Assembly: GCA_947652605.1 (NCBI GenBank)
Contig: OX393577.1
Coordinates: 50,877,494-50,941,493 of the forward strand
Direction: 5' to 3'
DNA length: 64,000 nt
DNA from: Elmis aenea
Taxonomy: Eukaryota > Arthropoda > Insecta > Coleoptera > Elmidae
In this document: one piece after another, positions 46,695 through 57,446 of the stretch
Layout of the letters: the number at the start of each line of letters is the position of its first letter
Position numbering within the stretch: the first letter of the stretch is position 1
The notes under the pieces: model-generated
What the model saw: only the letters and a program-made list of their open reading frames with translations
Databases searched by the model: none
What the model was told of the DNA's origin: nothing
Translations under genes and position numbers: made by a program

Positions 46695-48249
46695 CAGGGT
46701 GCCCATTTTTCTAACCTGTTGTATGGGTAACTCCGTTAATATTGGAGATACAGAAACATTTAAATTAGCAAATTTGTGCAGAATTTATAGGGAAATCTGA
46801 TACCATTTTCAAATTTGACCTACGTCATCAACTTTTTTAAATATTTTGAAAAAACTGAAAAACGTCGATTTTTTCAAACTTGAATAATTCCGTAACCATA
46901 TGAGTTAGAACACAAATAAAAATTGGCTCTTATAGATATTTTTACGTAGATTTCAAATATGTTAACAAAATTTTCATAGCACTCTCGATTTCCGAGTTAT
47001 AGCACAAACTTGCATTTTTTTTAAATGGAAGTCATAGTTGGCTATGGTCTTATTAAAAAGGTTATTTTTTTCTCGTTTTAATGATATGAGGTTTGTCATA
47101 CTTTACTCTTGTAGTTTTTCTTTAAATAAGCAAAAATCATTTTACATGTTCACAGCCTACTAATAGATGGGAGTTATCCCGTGTTGATGTTCTTTTTTTT
47201 TCAATGTGACATTTAAGAGTTGTCTCTTATCGTTAGTGTAGCAGTTATTAGCCAGTTACAAATTTTAAAAACAAAACCTCAGAGTTTATCAAATAAAATT
47301 TATTGTTTGTTATACGTATGTCTCTCTCTCGTGTTGATCAAAATTTTTGTTTATAATAAATTTCAAAAACAATGTTTTCTAATGAAGAAATATTATCAGG
47401 CTTTTTGGTATACCCGTATTTTTTTAAATTGGTTTCTAATAACGAAAATAATTTGTTTCTTGGTTGGCTCCTTTCCATAAATCTTTGCAAATACATTTCA
47501 CTTGAATTTCTACTATTTCTAGTACAAGCATAGTAATAGATGGTGGTTTTTTTCTTCATTAGAACACATTGTTTTTGAAATTTACAATAAACTCAATCAA
47601 AAATTTTGATCAACACGAGAGAGAGAGATTTATACGTAAAACAAACAATAAATAATATTTGACAAACTCTGAGATTTTGTTTTTAAAATTTGTAACTGGC
47701 TAATAACTGCTACACTAACAATAAAAGACAACTCTATGTGACATCGAAAAAAAGAACATCAACACGGATAACTCCCATCTATTAGTAGGCTGTGAACATG
47801 TAAAATGATTTTTGCTTATTTAAAGAAAAACTACAACAGTAAATCATAACAAACCTTATATCATTGAAACGAGAAAAAAATAACCTTTTTAATAAGACCA
47901 CAGCCAACTATGACTTCCATTTCAAAAAATGCAAGTTTGTGCTATAACTCGGAAATCGAGAGTGCTATGAAAATGTCGTTATCATATTTAAAATCTACGT
48001 GAAAATATCTATAAAAGCCAATTTTTATTTTTGTTCTAACTCATATGGTTACGGAATTATTCAAGTTTGAAAAAATCGACGTTTTTCAGTTTTTTCAAAT
48101 TATTTAAAAAAGTTGATGACGTAGGTCAAATTTGAAAATGGCATCAGATTTCATTTTAAATTCTGCACAAATTTGCTAACTTAAACGTTTTTGTATCTCT
48201 AATATTAACGGAGTTACCCATACAACAGGTTAGAAAAATGGGCACCCTG
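46695..48249. mobile_element. 1.55-kb foldback, CAGGGTGCCCATTTTTC ends
   Basis: TA-CAGGGTGCCCATTTTTCTAA at the left pairs with TTAGAAAAATGGGCACCCTG-TA at the right. The arms are close to 700 bases each and nearly perfect. Their inner parts pair TTGATCAAAATTTTTG with its inverse and continue to about 47395/47555, leaving a spacer of about 160 bases. No transposase. Confidence 0.92.
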
Positions 48250-49750
48250 TATTGGTTGTTTTGTTCTAATTTATAAGTTATTTTTGCAGTTTTTTTTTGT
48301 TTGTAATTATCTTTTTTTCAAGATTCTTCTATTTATTTGGCATATTATTTTTATTGCCTTATTTATTTAATTTAGAATCTCAAATTTGCTTTACTGTCGA
48401 TGCTAAAAATTGTTCTGTGATATGTAGACACCTCTTTTGAAATTTCCCTTATACTAGATTTTTCTCCAAATCACACTCCATTCCACTGTTCTTTGCAGTT
48501 TATCTCTGGACTCTGGATTAATCTATCTTGTTCTTGGTTTAATGACACTTCAACGACAGAGGTTATTAGTGTAATCTATGGCATGTATGTTATTAAATCA
48601 TGTACATATGTACTGTAGCCTATTGTTACTTTTAGCATATTTTTTTGCACATTTTGACAATTTTATCTATGTAGATTATAAACAGGGGTCCAGACTGTCC
48701 CCCTACTTCACACCTCGATCCAATGCTGGCAATTATTTATTTAAGTTTTCTTACATATACATATTTTGGTAAACATACTGTAATGACTGAAATCATGACA
48801 GATATTGAAATCTATTACATTGTACATATTGTAGTAAACCGTGATATTGTACTGTAGTTATATATTTTGTTTTTTAAGTTGTTGCATGAGCAACTTCATT
48901 CATATTCATATTACATAAGTAGCAGAATGTGTGAAGTTGGCCATGGTTATTGGAATGATTAAATAAAAAATTAAACTGTAATTTTATTTCTCCAAATATA
49001 AATCATTTAAAATATTTTAATGAGTTTTGATAACAATGAGAAAAAAGTTTTCTGTAGGTAATTTTAGGAACAAATTTAAACTTGAGTGTTGAATATTTGA
49101 TTATAACTTTGTTCAGTTTTAGCAACAACTGATAACTTTTATCAAAATCCTATTTTTAGTGTTTTTTAAGTAGGTGCATGAAAATAAAATCAAATGGTGT
49201 AAGCTTTATTTATCACTTTTTGAAATAATATTTCCAAACGTGAGCTTATTTGGCTTAAAAATTTAAGCATGTTTTATATTTCTGCAATATCTTGAAAATA
49301 TTTTGTAACATTATTTTAATAACTTTTGTATAGTTCAGTTTTATCGATGACAAATAAATTTTTATCAAAATACGATTGTAATAATTTTCAAAATGAGGAA
49401 AGAAGACATGATTCTTACAAGCATTTATTTCTAACTTCAGTTTTAATTTTAGCAATAACATTGATCAAATTTTAATTACACTTGTCTATTATTGCAAAAT
49501 ATATTGCTTAATATATTCTAAAGAATATTAATTTTATGATATCTACATAGGAAAAAACTCATTTACAGTACGTTGACACTCTTATCCTGCTAGATCCTTT
49601 AAAAATAAAATTGCACTAATCTTATCATTTATCTTACTAATAACTAATTGGACAAGTAAGTCTGGGTATAAAATACCTTTCAAACCATTATCACTGATAT
49701 ATTCTATTTAACAAGAATTACAAGAGGGTAAAGAAAAACGAAGCTGAGCT
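48250..49750. other. Intergenic region upstream of DCTD
   Basis: AT-rich and without a supported coding frame. The last few hundred bases presumably contain the DCTD promoter; no TATA box in a clear position is seen. Confidence 0.45.
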
Positions 49751-52246
49751 ATGTCGGAAAAAAGGTAATGTTAAAACCACAATATTAACTAATTGAAATT
49801 ATTTTTTTAAATTATTGGCCTTTTTTAATGAAAGTTGTATTTTTTTAAATTTTTTACTCTCGAAAATGTTTTGTTCCAGGCAGGACTATATAAATTGGGA
49901 AGATTACTTTATGGGAATAGCAGTTTTATCTGCACAAAGAAGCAAAGATCCTAGAACCCAGGTGGGAGCATGTATAGTTAACAGTGAGAACAGAATAGTT
50001 GGTGTAGGATATAATGGTATGCCAAATGGATGTTCTGATGATGAAATGCCTTGGGGGGATAATAAAAAATGGTATGGTAAGTATATGATTTTTAATTTAG
50101 GGAAAGAATTAGCACACCAAAAGCGTTATACATGTAGGGTGGACCAAATTTGAATATTTTACAGGGTATCCGGTTACCATAATAGTTAGCGAAAACCTGA
50201 TATCGGTCTTTGGGGTTATTGTTTTGAGATTAACATGCCTGTTTTATCAGATTTTTCGTAACACTTTCCATTTTAGAAAAATGGAATTTCATCATTTTTG
50301 AAAATTTATTATAACTCTTATTTACAAAATTAGATTTAAATGGTCTACACAAAAAAGCTGTATACACCTTTTTTATAAACATTTTTATGCTTAATTTTAA
50401 AAAAATTTAAAAAAATTAATTTTTAATTTGGCAGACATCATTTATAAAAATTATAATAGTTGGAGCGACTTTTTATACACAAAAAAAAAGGTCAAAGGTC
50501 AGGGGGTTTTTCCGCTCGCGCGGAGACTGCTATAAGGGGGTTGACCGCCTCTTCAGTCGTTAGAGGTACAAGGATAATGGGTAGGGATGTGGATAGTCAA
50601 GGATGGGTAAGGATAGGTGGAAGTACTGCCACAGCATTTGCCTTAACCATAGAGGACACCACCTGAAACCTCTACAATGACAGTCGGCCCTGGGAATCGA
50701 ACCCAGGACCTCCCGATTACAAGTTAGGTTGTTTTACCAACCAGCCACCAAGCTCGGTCTTTTTATACACACAAATACACAGTGTATGGCAAAAGTCACT
50801 TGGTGGCCACACAATTTTATTATTAAAATATTTTAGTTAATAAATATATTTCCAGCTTGCAAGTTCAAAGCTCAATTATTTTATTTGAAAAAAATAAAAA
50901 AATTATGTATGCTACAGAAAATAAACTAAAATTGCTCATTACTTTCAGTATGTCATGCAGAATTTAATGCAATCTGTAATAAATATTGTGCAGATTTGAA
51001 AGGTTGCACTATGTATTGTACACTCGCTGCTTGCAATGAATGTGCAAAACTTATAATCCAATCTGGAATTAAGGACTTGGTGTACTTGTCAGATATACAT
51101 GCACACAAAGAACCATTTAAAAACGCCAAAAAAATGTTTGACATTGCCGGAATACAGTATAAGTAAGTAAAACATTGAAACATGTTAGATTTGTTGTTGG
51201 GGTGGTCCCAAATTTTGGAAGATGTCCAAGTGTCTCATCTTCTGGTTATTTACCAGTTGTCCCATCAAAAATACTTCTTATTCCATTAACCCGGCGTTGG
51301 TAAGGTGGGAAAATGTAACAAAAGTGGTAAGGTGGGGTCCCATAGACCCACCCAAATAATGTAGTGTATTGTGGAAATTCATGTCTTTTTAATCAATATT
51401 ACATATTATTTAAGTGTTCTGTAATGTTACAGAATAAAAACGCAGATTCACAAAATTAAATCTTTGTTACCCAAAAATACTTAATTAATTAAACATCTTT
51501 ATTTTTCAACAAAAACATACTCTTCATTAGCTTATTTTTTGTTAAGAATAAAATGCTGTAAACAAAACAAAATTTGGTTTGAATATATTAACTATTAACT
51601 GGTTGGAAAAGAGTTAAAAATAATTGATAATTTTTTTAAAAATTTCAACACCCTCTATCTTTAAAATGAAGCGTTTATGGACCCATGTTGATATGGAATA
51701 TTCGCTTTAAAATAAGTTTTTGTATCACATGTTAAAAGTCCTGCTACAAAAAGGTGGACCACCCTGATAATGAACGAACTAAATAAATCAGTACTTTTTA
51801 GGCACTTTAGTGTTGGTTTACAAAAGGAACATTGTAATTATAAGAAGCTAATACAATGATTAACATTTAGCGTCGAGATTTCCATGATCACTCACTAAAA
51901 ATTATCATTGTAATTTTACAGTCGGGGAACACATATTATAAACATTTTTGGCAATAATAGCTTGTTTTTCAGCCTTTCGTGTATGGCGTCGATTAGCAGG
52001 TTACCGGAGAGGAAGCTACACTGAGGCACTACTGCCATGCGTTGTTAAAAAGTTTTAGTCAATTTAAAATCTTTGGGGTCTGTGGCACCCCACCTTATTA
52101 ACGCCAGGTTAATAGAATGATTTATTATTCATAACTTTTTTTGTTTTTTTAGGCAATATAAACCCAGAGATGAAACAAAACCTGCAATGGACCAACTATT
52201 TTCTTGGGTAGAAAAGGCCAAGTCACAACGTCATTTCAAGCTATAA
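49751..52246 (+). CDS. Deoxycytidylate (dCMP) deaminase
   Basis: DCTD converts dCMP to dUMP, the substrate of thymidylate synthase, in the cytosol as an allosteric hexamer. Four exons: 49751-49764, 49880-50076, 50949-51162, 52153-52246; together 172 codons plus stop, close to the human 178. The first exon has 14 bases and encodes only MSEK; its donor AG|GTAATG and the acceptor TTCCAG give [15 protein letters not shown]. Family motifs: [38 protein letters not shown], then the zinc-binding HAE (VCHAEFNA) and C-x2-C ([10 protein letters not shown]). The usual Pro before the first zinc Cys (PCxxC) is Ala here (TLAACNEC). Intron 2 holds a SINE and intron 3 a piggyBac-like MITE. Inverted repeat arms lie in intron 2 and downstream of the gene. 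It converges with TMEM199. Confidence 0.95.
50135..50460 (+). repeat. Inverted-repeat arm in DCTD intron 2
   Basis: TA-GGGTGG start followed by TTTGAATATTTTACAGGGTA and GACATCATTT further in. It is the inverse of 54150-54466. Element ends of the (C)AGGGTG type; see the finding on the bracketed exons. Confidence 0.7.
50482..50758 (-). mobile_element. tRNA-derived SINE with 13-base target duplication
   Basis: Read on the minus strand, the head is ACCGAGCTTGGTGGCTGG (A box TGGCTGGTTGG), an anticodon-like loop CTTGTAA, then GGTTCGATTCC (B box). A tRNA-unrelated body of about 200 bases follows and ends in CCTTTGACC plus a T run. The insertion is bordered by CTTTTTATACACA at 50469-50481 and 50759-50771, a perfect duplication. 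The host sequence is a fragment of dispersed repeat D. The tRNA head is closest in form to a TGT (Thr) tRNA, but this is uncertain. Confidence 0.9.
51290..52108. mobile_element. piggyBac-like MITE in DCTD intron 3
   Basis: TTAA-CCCGGCGTTGGTAAGGTGGG at the left and CCACCTTATTAACGCCAGG-TTAA at the right, with TTAA on both sides. The terminal repeats are short and slightly diverged. No transposase. Right end is 44 bases from the exon 4 acceptor. Confidence 0.7.
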
Positions 52247-52319
52247 AAATATAATTTTTTTATTAGATCATTTATGACCTGTAATTTCTGATACACAATA
52301 GCAGCATCGTATCAGAATG

Positions 52320-52475
52320 TACATTCTGTTTTTTAATAAGACAAATGCTTAATGTAGATTTTATATTATAGAATAATATACAATTGTTATTGCAACTGTA
52401 GCCATATTACTTAGTAACAATTATTTACAAAAGTAATGGTAAAAGTCTTAATTCAAGTTACCATGCCCTTAACTT
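52320..52475 (-). repeat. Diverged duplicate of the TMEM199 3' end
   Basis: TTCTGTTTTTTAATAAGACA, AAATGCTT, TAGATTTTATATT and the following AATAATA blocks match 54690-54830 in the same orientation, including the last codons and stop of TMEM199. The two pieces are 2.37 kb apart and bracket the repeats between DCTD and TMEM199. Confidence 0.65.
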
Positions 52476-52556
52476 AAAGCCTGGTTCTCATTAGTCGAGT
52501 TACTTGAATTCAAGTAAGTTGAAAGCACTTTTATCAATGTGAACCTGTAATTTAGT

Positions 52557-53586
52557 TTTGGCTTTAAAAAACCGGTTTTATTCGTAAAAAACCGGTTTAG
52601 TGTAAAAAACCGATTTAAATTATAAACCGGTTAAATTAACCGGTTTTTAAAACTATTTAGATCAGGAATGCAAAGTATGAAAAGATATTATTTATTTATA
52701 ATTTTATAATAAATGTACAATCAAGAGTTCAGTAATGACTTTTGGTAAACTAATCGCATTTACTACAGATTTTGTATTTTTCATCGTAATTTTTATTAAA
52801 AAAAGATGTTAAAAAAACCTGTTTTTTATTATTTTGGTTAAAAGTGACCATATGTTTTATGCTGTAATGCGGGACGTGTTCCAAAAAAAAAAAAAAACAT
52901 TAAACGTAGTGTGAATTCCCACCTGTTCTCAGGATTTTTTAAACGCTTTCTTGTTCCCAAATTGGGAAAATTGCACTTTGAACTCGTTAGTACTTACAAT
53001 AGGAAAAAGACGTACTACAAGCAATGTACCTCTTAGAAATTTTCCTATTTTAATTGCCAGCACTGCTGGAAAAAATATCACAAAAAACTCTCACGGATAG
53101 TTTTAAAGAACCCCAGACATACACGCGCGACACCAGCTTCAGCTTATCAGATCACATACCTAACTAGCTAATTTTAGCGCTGCTAAATAAAATTTGTTTA
53201 CCGGTGTACTACGAAAATTAAATGATAAAGATGATGTCGGCAATTCCCGAAAAAATGCGATTTCCGAAGGTTCCAAATTGTCAGGAATTTGGAAATTAAA
53301 AAACTGGTTCAAAATGCATTAAACACGTTAGCGCTATCTAGTATTAATGAATTAATGGCAACTTTGTGCAACTGCAAAAATGGTTAAAATGTTGCGTAAC
53401 CAATCCGGGACACTTTCCAGGACAGTTTTCAATGCGGGACAAACAACTCAAATCCGGGACGTCTGGTCACTTTAGGTTAAAGGTTACCGTTTTTTTTGCC
53501 TTTAAAAATAACGGTTTCGGTTAAAAATCACTTTTTCTGACAAAAAATAACGGTTAACCGGTTTTTTATACCGGTTTCATGCCCTG
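52557..53586. mobile_element. hAT-like element with AACCGGTTTT words (left end lost?)
   Basis: The right end TACCGGTTTCATGCCCTG resembles other hAT-type ends here and is followed by CTTAAAAG. At the left, CTTTAAAA precedes AACCGGTTTTATTCG, as if the outer ten bases of the left end were deleted. Contains the element 52841-53473. Confidence 0.45.
52841..53473. mobile_element. Nested MITE with AAAGTGACCA ends
   Basis: AAAGTGACCA at the left and TGGTCACTTT at the right, followed inward by GCGGGACGTG and CCGGGACGTC. The terminal repeats are imperfect and the target duplication unclear. Confidence 0.5.
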
Positions 53587-54149
53587 CTTAAAAGACAATT
53601 TGAATGATGTGAACGAAAAAGATGTGAATCCAGTTGGCAACATTAACATTTTACAGTTTGACATTATGTAAAACCATTTTTTTAGCTTTTCAAAAATACA
53701 GTTTTATATACATATTTGTTGCAAAAAATTATTGTGATATGTATAATTTTGTGAACATTTTATTATCAAAGTTTGCCTTGATTTCATAAACAAGTTATTT
53801 TTGCAATAATAAAACAACTAAACGTCATTTTCAAGTAAATTCTGCAGCAGGTGCTGCTACTTACAATGTAAATTCTAACATATTAAACTTTTCAAAGTGT
53901 TCAAATTTAGCCATGTTCATAATACCACAATAAAGTTATAAAACACAAAAGAATACTTGGGTTTGCTTAAGTTTAAAAATTTGACGTTTAGTTGTTCTTT
54001 AATTGCAAACATCACTTGTTTACGAAATCATGGCAAACTTTGATAGTGAAATTTTCACAAAATTAGTCATATCTGTGTTATTTTTGGCCAAAAATATAAA
54101 TATTTTTGAAAAGCTAAATAAATGCTCTTTCTTATAAGGTCAATGCCTA

Positions 54150-54466
54150 CTACGGTTGCGATAAAAAAATATAAGTAGGTACATTTCTCAAACATCAAGG
54201 TAGTTAAAAACTTCAAAATTTGTTTTTAAATTAAGCATAAAAATGTTTATAAAAAACGTATACAACATTTAGTTTAATTTTTATAAATAAAGAAGTTATA
54301 GTAAATTTTCAAAAACATAAAAATTTCATTTTTCGTCTGTAGTGCCAAATGGAAAGTAACAGGTGATTTTATTTTTAAAAAATAACCCAAGAGACCAATA
54401 TCAGATTATCGCTTACTATTATTGTAATCGAGATACCCTGTAAAACATTTGAATTTTGCCACCCTG
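54150..54466 (-). repeat. Inverted-repeat arm downstream of DCTD
   Basis: It ends TACCCTGTAAAACATTTGAA...GCCACCCTG-TA, the inverse of the arm at 50135. The arms match over about 300 bases (AAAATGTTTATAAAAA, AACTTTCCATTT-type blocks) but are clearly diverged. Confidence 0.7.
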
Positions 54467-54800
54467 TATATATCTGAAATTTGAAGCTATGTGCATATGT
54501 GTCACCTTTGTGCAAACTTTAAAAACTCACTTCCCCTTGAAAGTCGATAACTACATGAAAGTACTTAAAAAAAGTCAGTTTGCACATAAAGATTTTGCAA
54601 TTTGGCATTTTCCATCAAATATTTTGTTTTCATTAGACCATTTACATAGATTATGTTTTCTAATACTCCAATAGAGGCATAATTAAAAATGTCTTCTGTT
54701 TTTTAATAAACAAATGCTTTATTTAGATTTTATATTCAAGAATAATACAAGGCAACTATAATACTTAATAATAAACTGAAAAGGTAATGTTAAAAAAATT

Positions 54801-55782
54801 TTAATCAAGCTTAGAATGCCCCAACTTCTGTTCCGTTGTTGTTTCAAAGTACATGTCTTCACTGAGTTTTTTGGCTAAAAAGTACAGCTCTGCAATTGCA
54901 ATAATAAGTGCACATGCAATGCCAAGTAAAAGACGAAATCCAAAGTCCAGATTTCCTATGATAAGTTCAACACCAATAAAGCCAAAGGCAAATCCTGCCA
55001 ACACTGACACAATAAACTGGGCAATCGCAATAAGCTGACGATTAATCATCTTAACTGCAATAAAAAACATAATGGAATAAAGTGCCTCCCCATTTGTATG
55101 GAACTTTACAACTGTTTTTATTCTTGTTAATGCTATGAAAATGGTTAAATGGACAAAATTGTAGTTTGAAGAGATTATAGTGTGTTTGCTGATTATGTCA
55201 TTTAAAGAGTTATCTAATAAGTATTCATAAAGATAGTCATAAAATCTCATGTGTATTAAATAAAAACCATAAAGATATATATTTACGTTGATATCCTATT
55301 GTGTCATCTGGCTGAAACTTGCAAACGTTATCCACATCTTTTGTCATTGCTTTGTATCTACGATTTTCTTGTTGAGCCCGTAACTTCTGACACCTAGCTT
55401 CTAACACTTGACTACGTGGTACTTCAATGTTTTCTGGTAAAATTATTTCGGATTCTTCAAGTAATTCATGCAAATATATTTGCCTTTTACTTAAATCAGA
55501 ATTGTCAACTTGTAATTGTTCATATAAAAGATTCAAGTTTTGTAGGTTTATACGAAAATCTGTTTCCGTCAACGTTGCATTTTTATGAGCCTTTATCTTG
55601 TTGACTAAAGATCCTTGATCAAAGGTATTTATAAAGGCTAAGTCTTCTTTTGTGGTTAAATACTGATGTTCACCTGACATTGCATTGCATTTCGACAGGT
55701 CTGAACCCAAATCTTTTACCAACTTGCACAATGCTGTTGATGGTTTGATTAAAATTGTTGGATCGGATATTGGTTTTTTCAT
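54801..55782 (-). CDS. TMEM199 / VMA12 homologue, V-ATPase assembly factor
   Basis: Two exons, 55782-55287 and 55054-54801, joined CAAC|GTAAAT...TTGCAG|TTAAG to give 249 residues. TMEM199 helps assemble the V0 sector of the vacuolar ATPase in the ER and Golgi. The conserved block RQIYLHELLEESEIILPE (human proteins have YLHELLEGSEIYLP) is at about residues 100-117. Exon 2 begins LKMINRQLIAIAQFIVS and has two membrane segments, IAIAQFIVSVLAGFAFGFIG and LLLGIACALIIAIAELYFLA, the latter with the family AELY motif. An in-frame TAG just upstream fixes ATG 55782 as the start. This ATG is only 14 bases after the stop of BLOC1S5 on the same strand, and no room is left for a separate promoter outside that gene. 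The 3' end exists in a second, decayed copy at 52320-52475. Confidence 0.93.
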
Positions 55783-55796
55783 TTTGTGAAAGATAC

Positions 55797-56420
55797 TTAA
55801 GACAACCTACTTTTAACACTTAATTTTCTTTCTAAATCACTATAAAATTCTTGTAATTCTTCTTCTTTTTCCTTAAAAGTATTATCTAACTGTGAACAGG
55901 TGTATGTGATATCATCTACAAATTTCTCCCACTGAGTGTGCCGATCTTCTCTAGCAAGATCTAACGTTGTACTCTGTGAATGACAAAGATAATTTATAAT
56001 TTACTTATAAGTTTAAGCACGTTACCTCTTGATACTTAGTTTCCAAATCGGAAATGCGATTACACACACTTAAACAATTATTTAAGTTACAATTAATTTG
56101 GGTTAATTCACCATCAAAACTATTGGCCCTTGGAATTTGTGTGTCTTTAAAATCAGTTAAATTTTCTAACAAAGTAAACAAGTTTTCGACTTCAGAGTCT
56201 GATCGCTTTTGCTAAAAATTAAGCTTAGGTAAGTTCCGAAGTTATATTTCTTAAATTTTAAACTAACTTCATATTCCCGTAAAGTAAACTGTAATTCGCC
56301 GTTTAAAAATACTTTATGATCGAAAAGTCTGGTCCATATAGCGCCTACAACTAAATAAATAGCACACATAGGCTATCGTCAAACCTTTGATTTTGTAATT
56401 TTACCTTTAACTATGTCCAT
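55797..56420 (-). CDS. BLOC-1 complex subunit 5 (Muted homologue)
   Basis: Four exons: 56420-56405 (16 bases, MDIVK plus one base), 56350-56268, 56211-56026, 55973-55797; 153 residues. The introns are 54, 56 and 52 bases, all GT-AG. BLOC-1 drives endosome-to-lysosome-related-organelle traffic. Matches to BLOC1S5: IWTRLFDHKVFLNGELQF followed by REYEQKR (human IHSRLLDH...KEFEEKR), a Trp in a HTQWEKFVDDI motif (human QWDNFM), and the C-terminal coiled coil KEEELQEFYSDLERKL (human LKEQYAEMEKDL). It is shorter than the human 187 residues, mainly at the N-terminus. Its stop is 14 bases before the TMEM199 start, so both are likely made from one transcript. Confidence 0.88.
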
Positions 56421-57446
56421 GCTTTACGACACCAAAAACATTTTGGATAAAGTTATATGCTTAATAAAGAATATAATATATTAACTGTTCTGTAGTGAAA
56501 CACTTGAACGATAACAGAAAAATAGATATTTTACAGAGTGCTGACAGCTGACACCAGCTATATGTTCTATGCACCAGCTGACATTAGTCATATGATTACT
56601 ATTGATGTGAACTTAGCAATAAATATTCTAGTTCTTTCACATAGAATAATTCACGTTCACAAATTTTAGGTTTTTGTTCACTTCAATAAACACAAAAGCA
56701 CATATAACATATTATTGTGTGTGTGAGCATAGATAGGCGTGTGTGTGTTTGTGTATTTTTGTGTACAAAAAGTTTAAAATGTCGCTCCCAGCATTTTAAC
56801 TAAACTCATTTTTTAAAGAGCACCTGTCAAAGTGACGTTTCAAATAATCACCGCATACTGCATCCTTAAAAGGGTATGCAAAAATTTAAAAATAGTCATA
56901 ACTTCTTTCTTTTAACAAAACTGCAGACAGGTAATCAAACAGCATTTTATTATACAATACAAACTCTGTAAAATTAAAAGTTACAATAAATCGTAAAAGT
57001 CGTTTGCAGAAAAAAATATAATTTTTTAAATTTACATTTTATTTACGTAATAGTTTCGCAACTCAACATTTTGCAAAAAATCTAATTAGGATTTATTATA
57101 CATCTTACATGGACGACATTGCTACATAAACAAAAGATAATACCTATTACCTTATTATTGTTTTTTGTTTTTTTTGTAATTTTGGATCAACGTACAAACT
57201 TAAACACTGTATATTAATTATTATTTGAGATTTGTAACCTACTTTTGAAGGCTCTGTCAATAAGTAATTGTAAAAATTGAAGTTATATCTGAAACATACA
57301 CACTAGGGATTAACCGAAAAGAAAATTAGCCGATAACCGAATAATCCGTCTTAACACACAAAACTAAATGCTGTTATCGAGACGTTTGCTTTTCAGAAAT
57401 TTGCTGCAATAATCAAACGGTATTTTGTATTCTATGATTGAATATA
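56421..57446. other. Upstream region of BLOC1S5, mostly repeat
   Basis: The first 250 bases should contain the BLOC1S5/TMEM199 promoter; no motif is clear. About 56700-57290 is dispersed repeat D. At about 57305, AGGGATTAACCGAAAAG resembles a hAT end but no partner was found. Confidence 0.45.
56700..57290 (+). repeat. Dispersed repeat D, copy 3
   Basis: Begins near GTGTGTTTGTGTATTTTTGT...AAAAAGTTTAAAATG and ends near AAACACTGTATATTAATTAT...GAAGGCTCTGTCAATAAG, as in copies at 8480 and 45100. Confidence 0.65.

Noticed and set aside
47220..47559. Open frames on both strands at 47.2-47.6 kb
   Set aside because: They lie in the arms and spacer of a palindromic foldback element; mirrored frames on both strands are expected and no domain is visible.
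50460..50666. 68-codon open frame in DCTD intron 2
   Set aside because: It lies within the SINE body on the opposite strand to the SINE and uses its GC-rich sequence.
50686..50758. Functional tRNA gene on the minus strand
   Set aside because: It is the head of a SINE: it is followed by a tRNA-unrelated body and bordered by a 13-base target duplication, and the acceptor ends do not pair properly.
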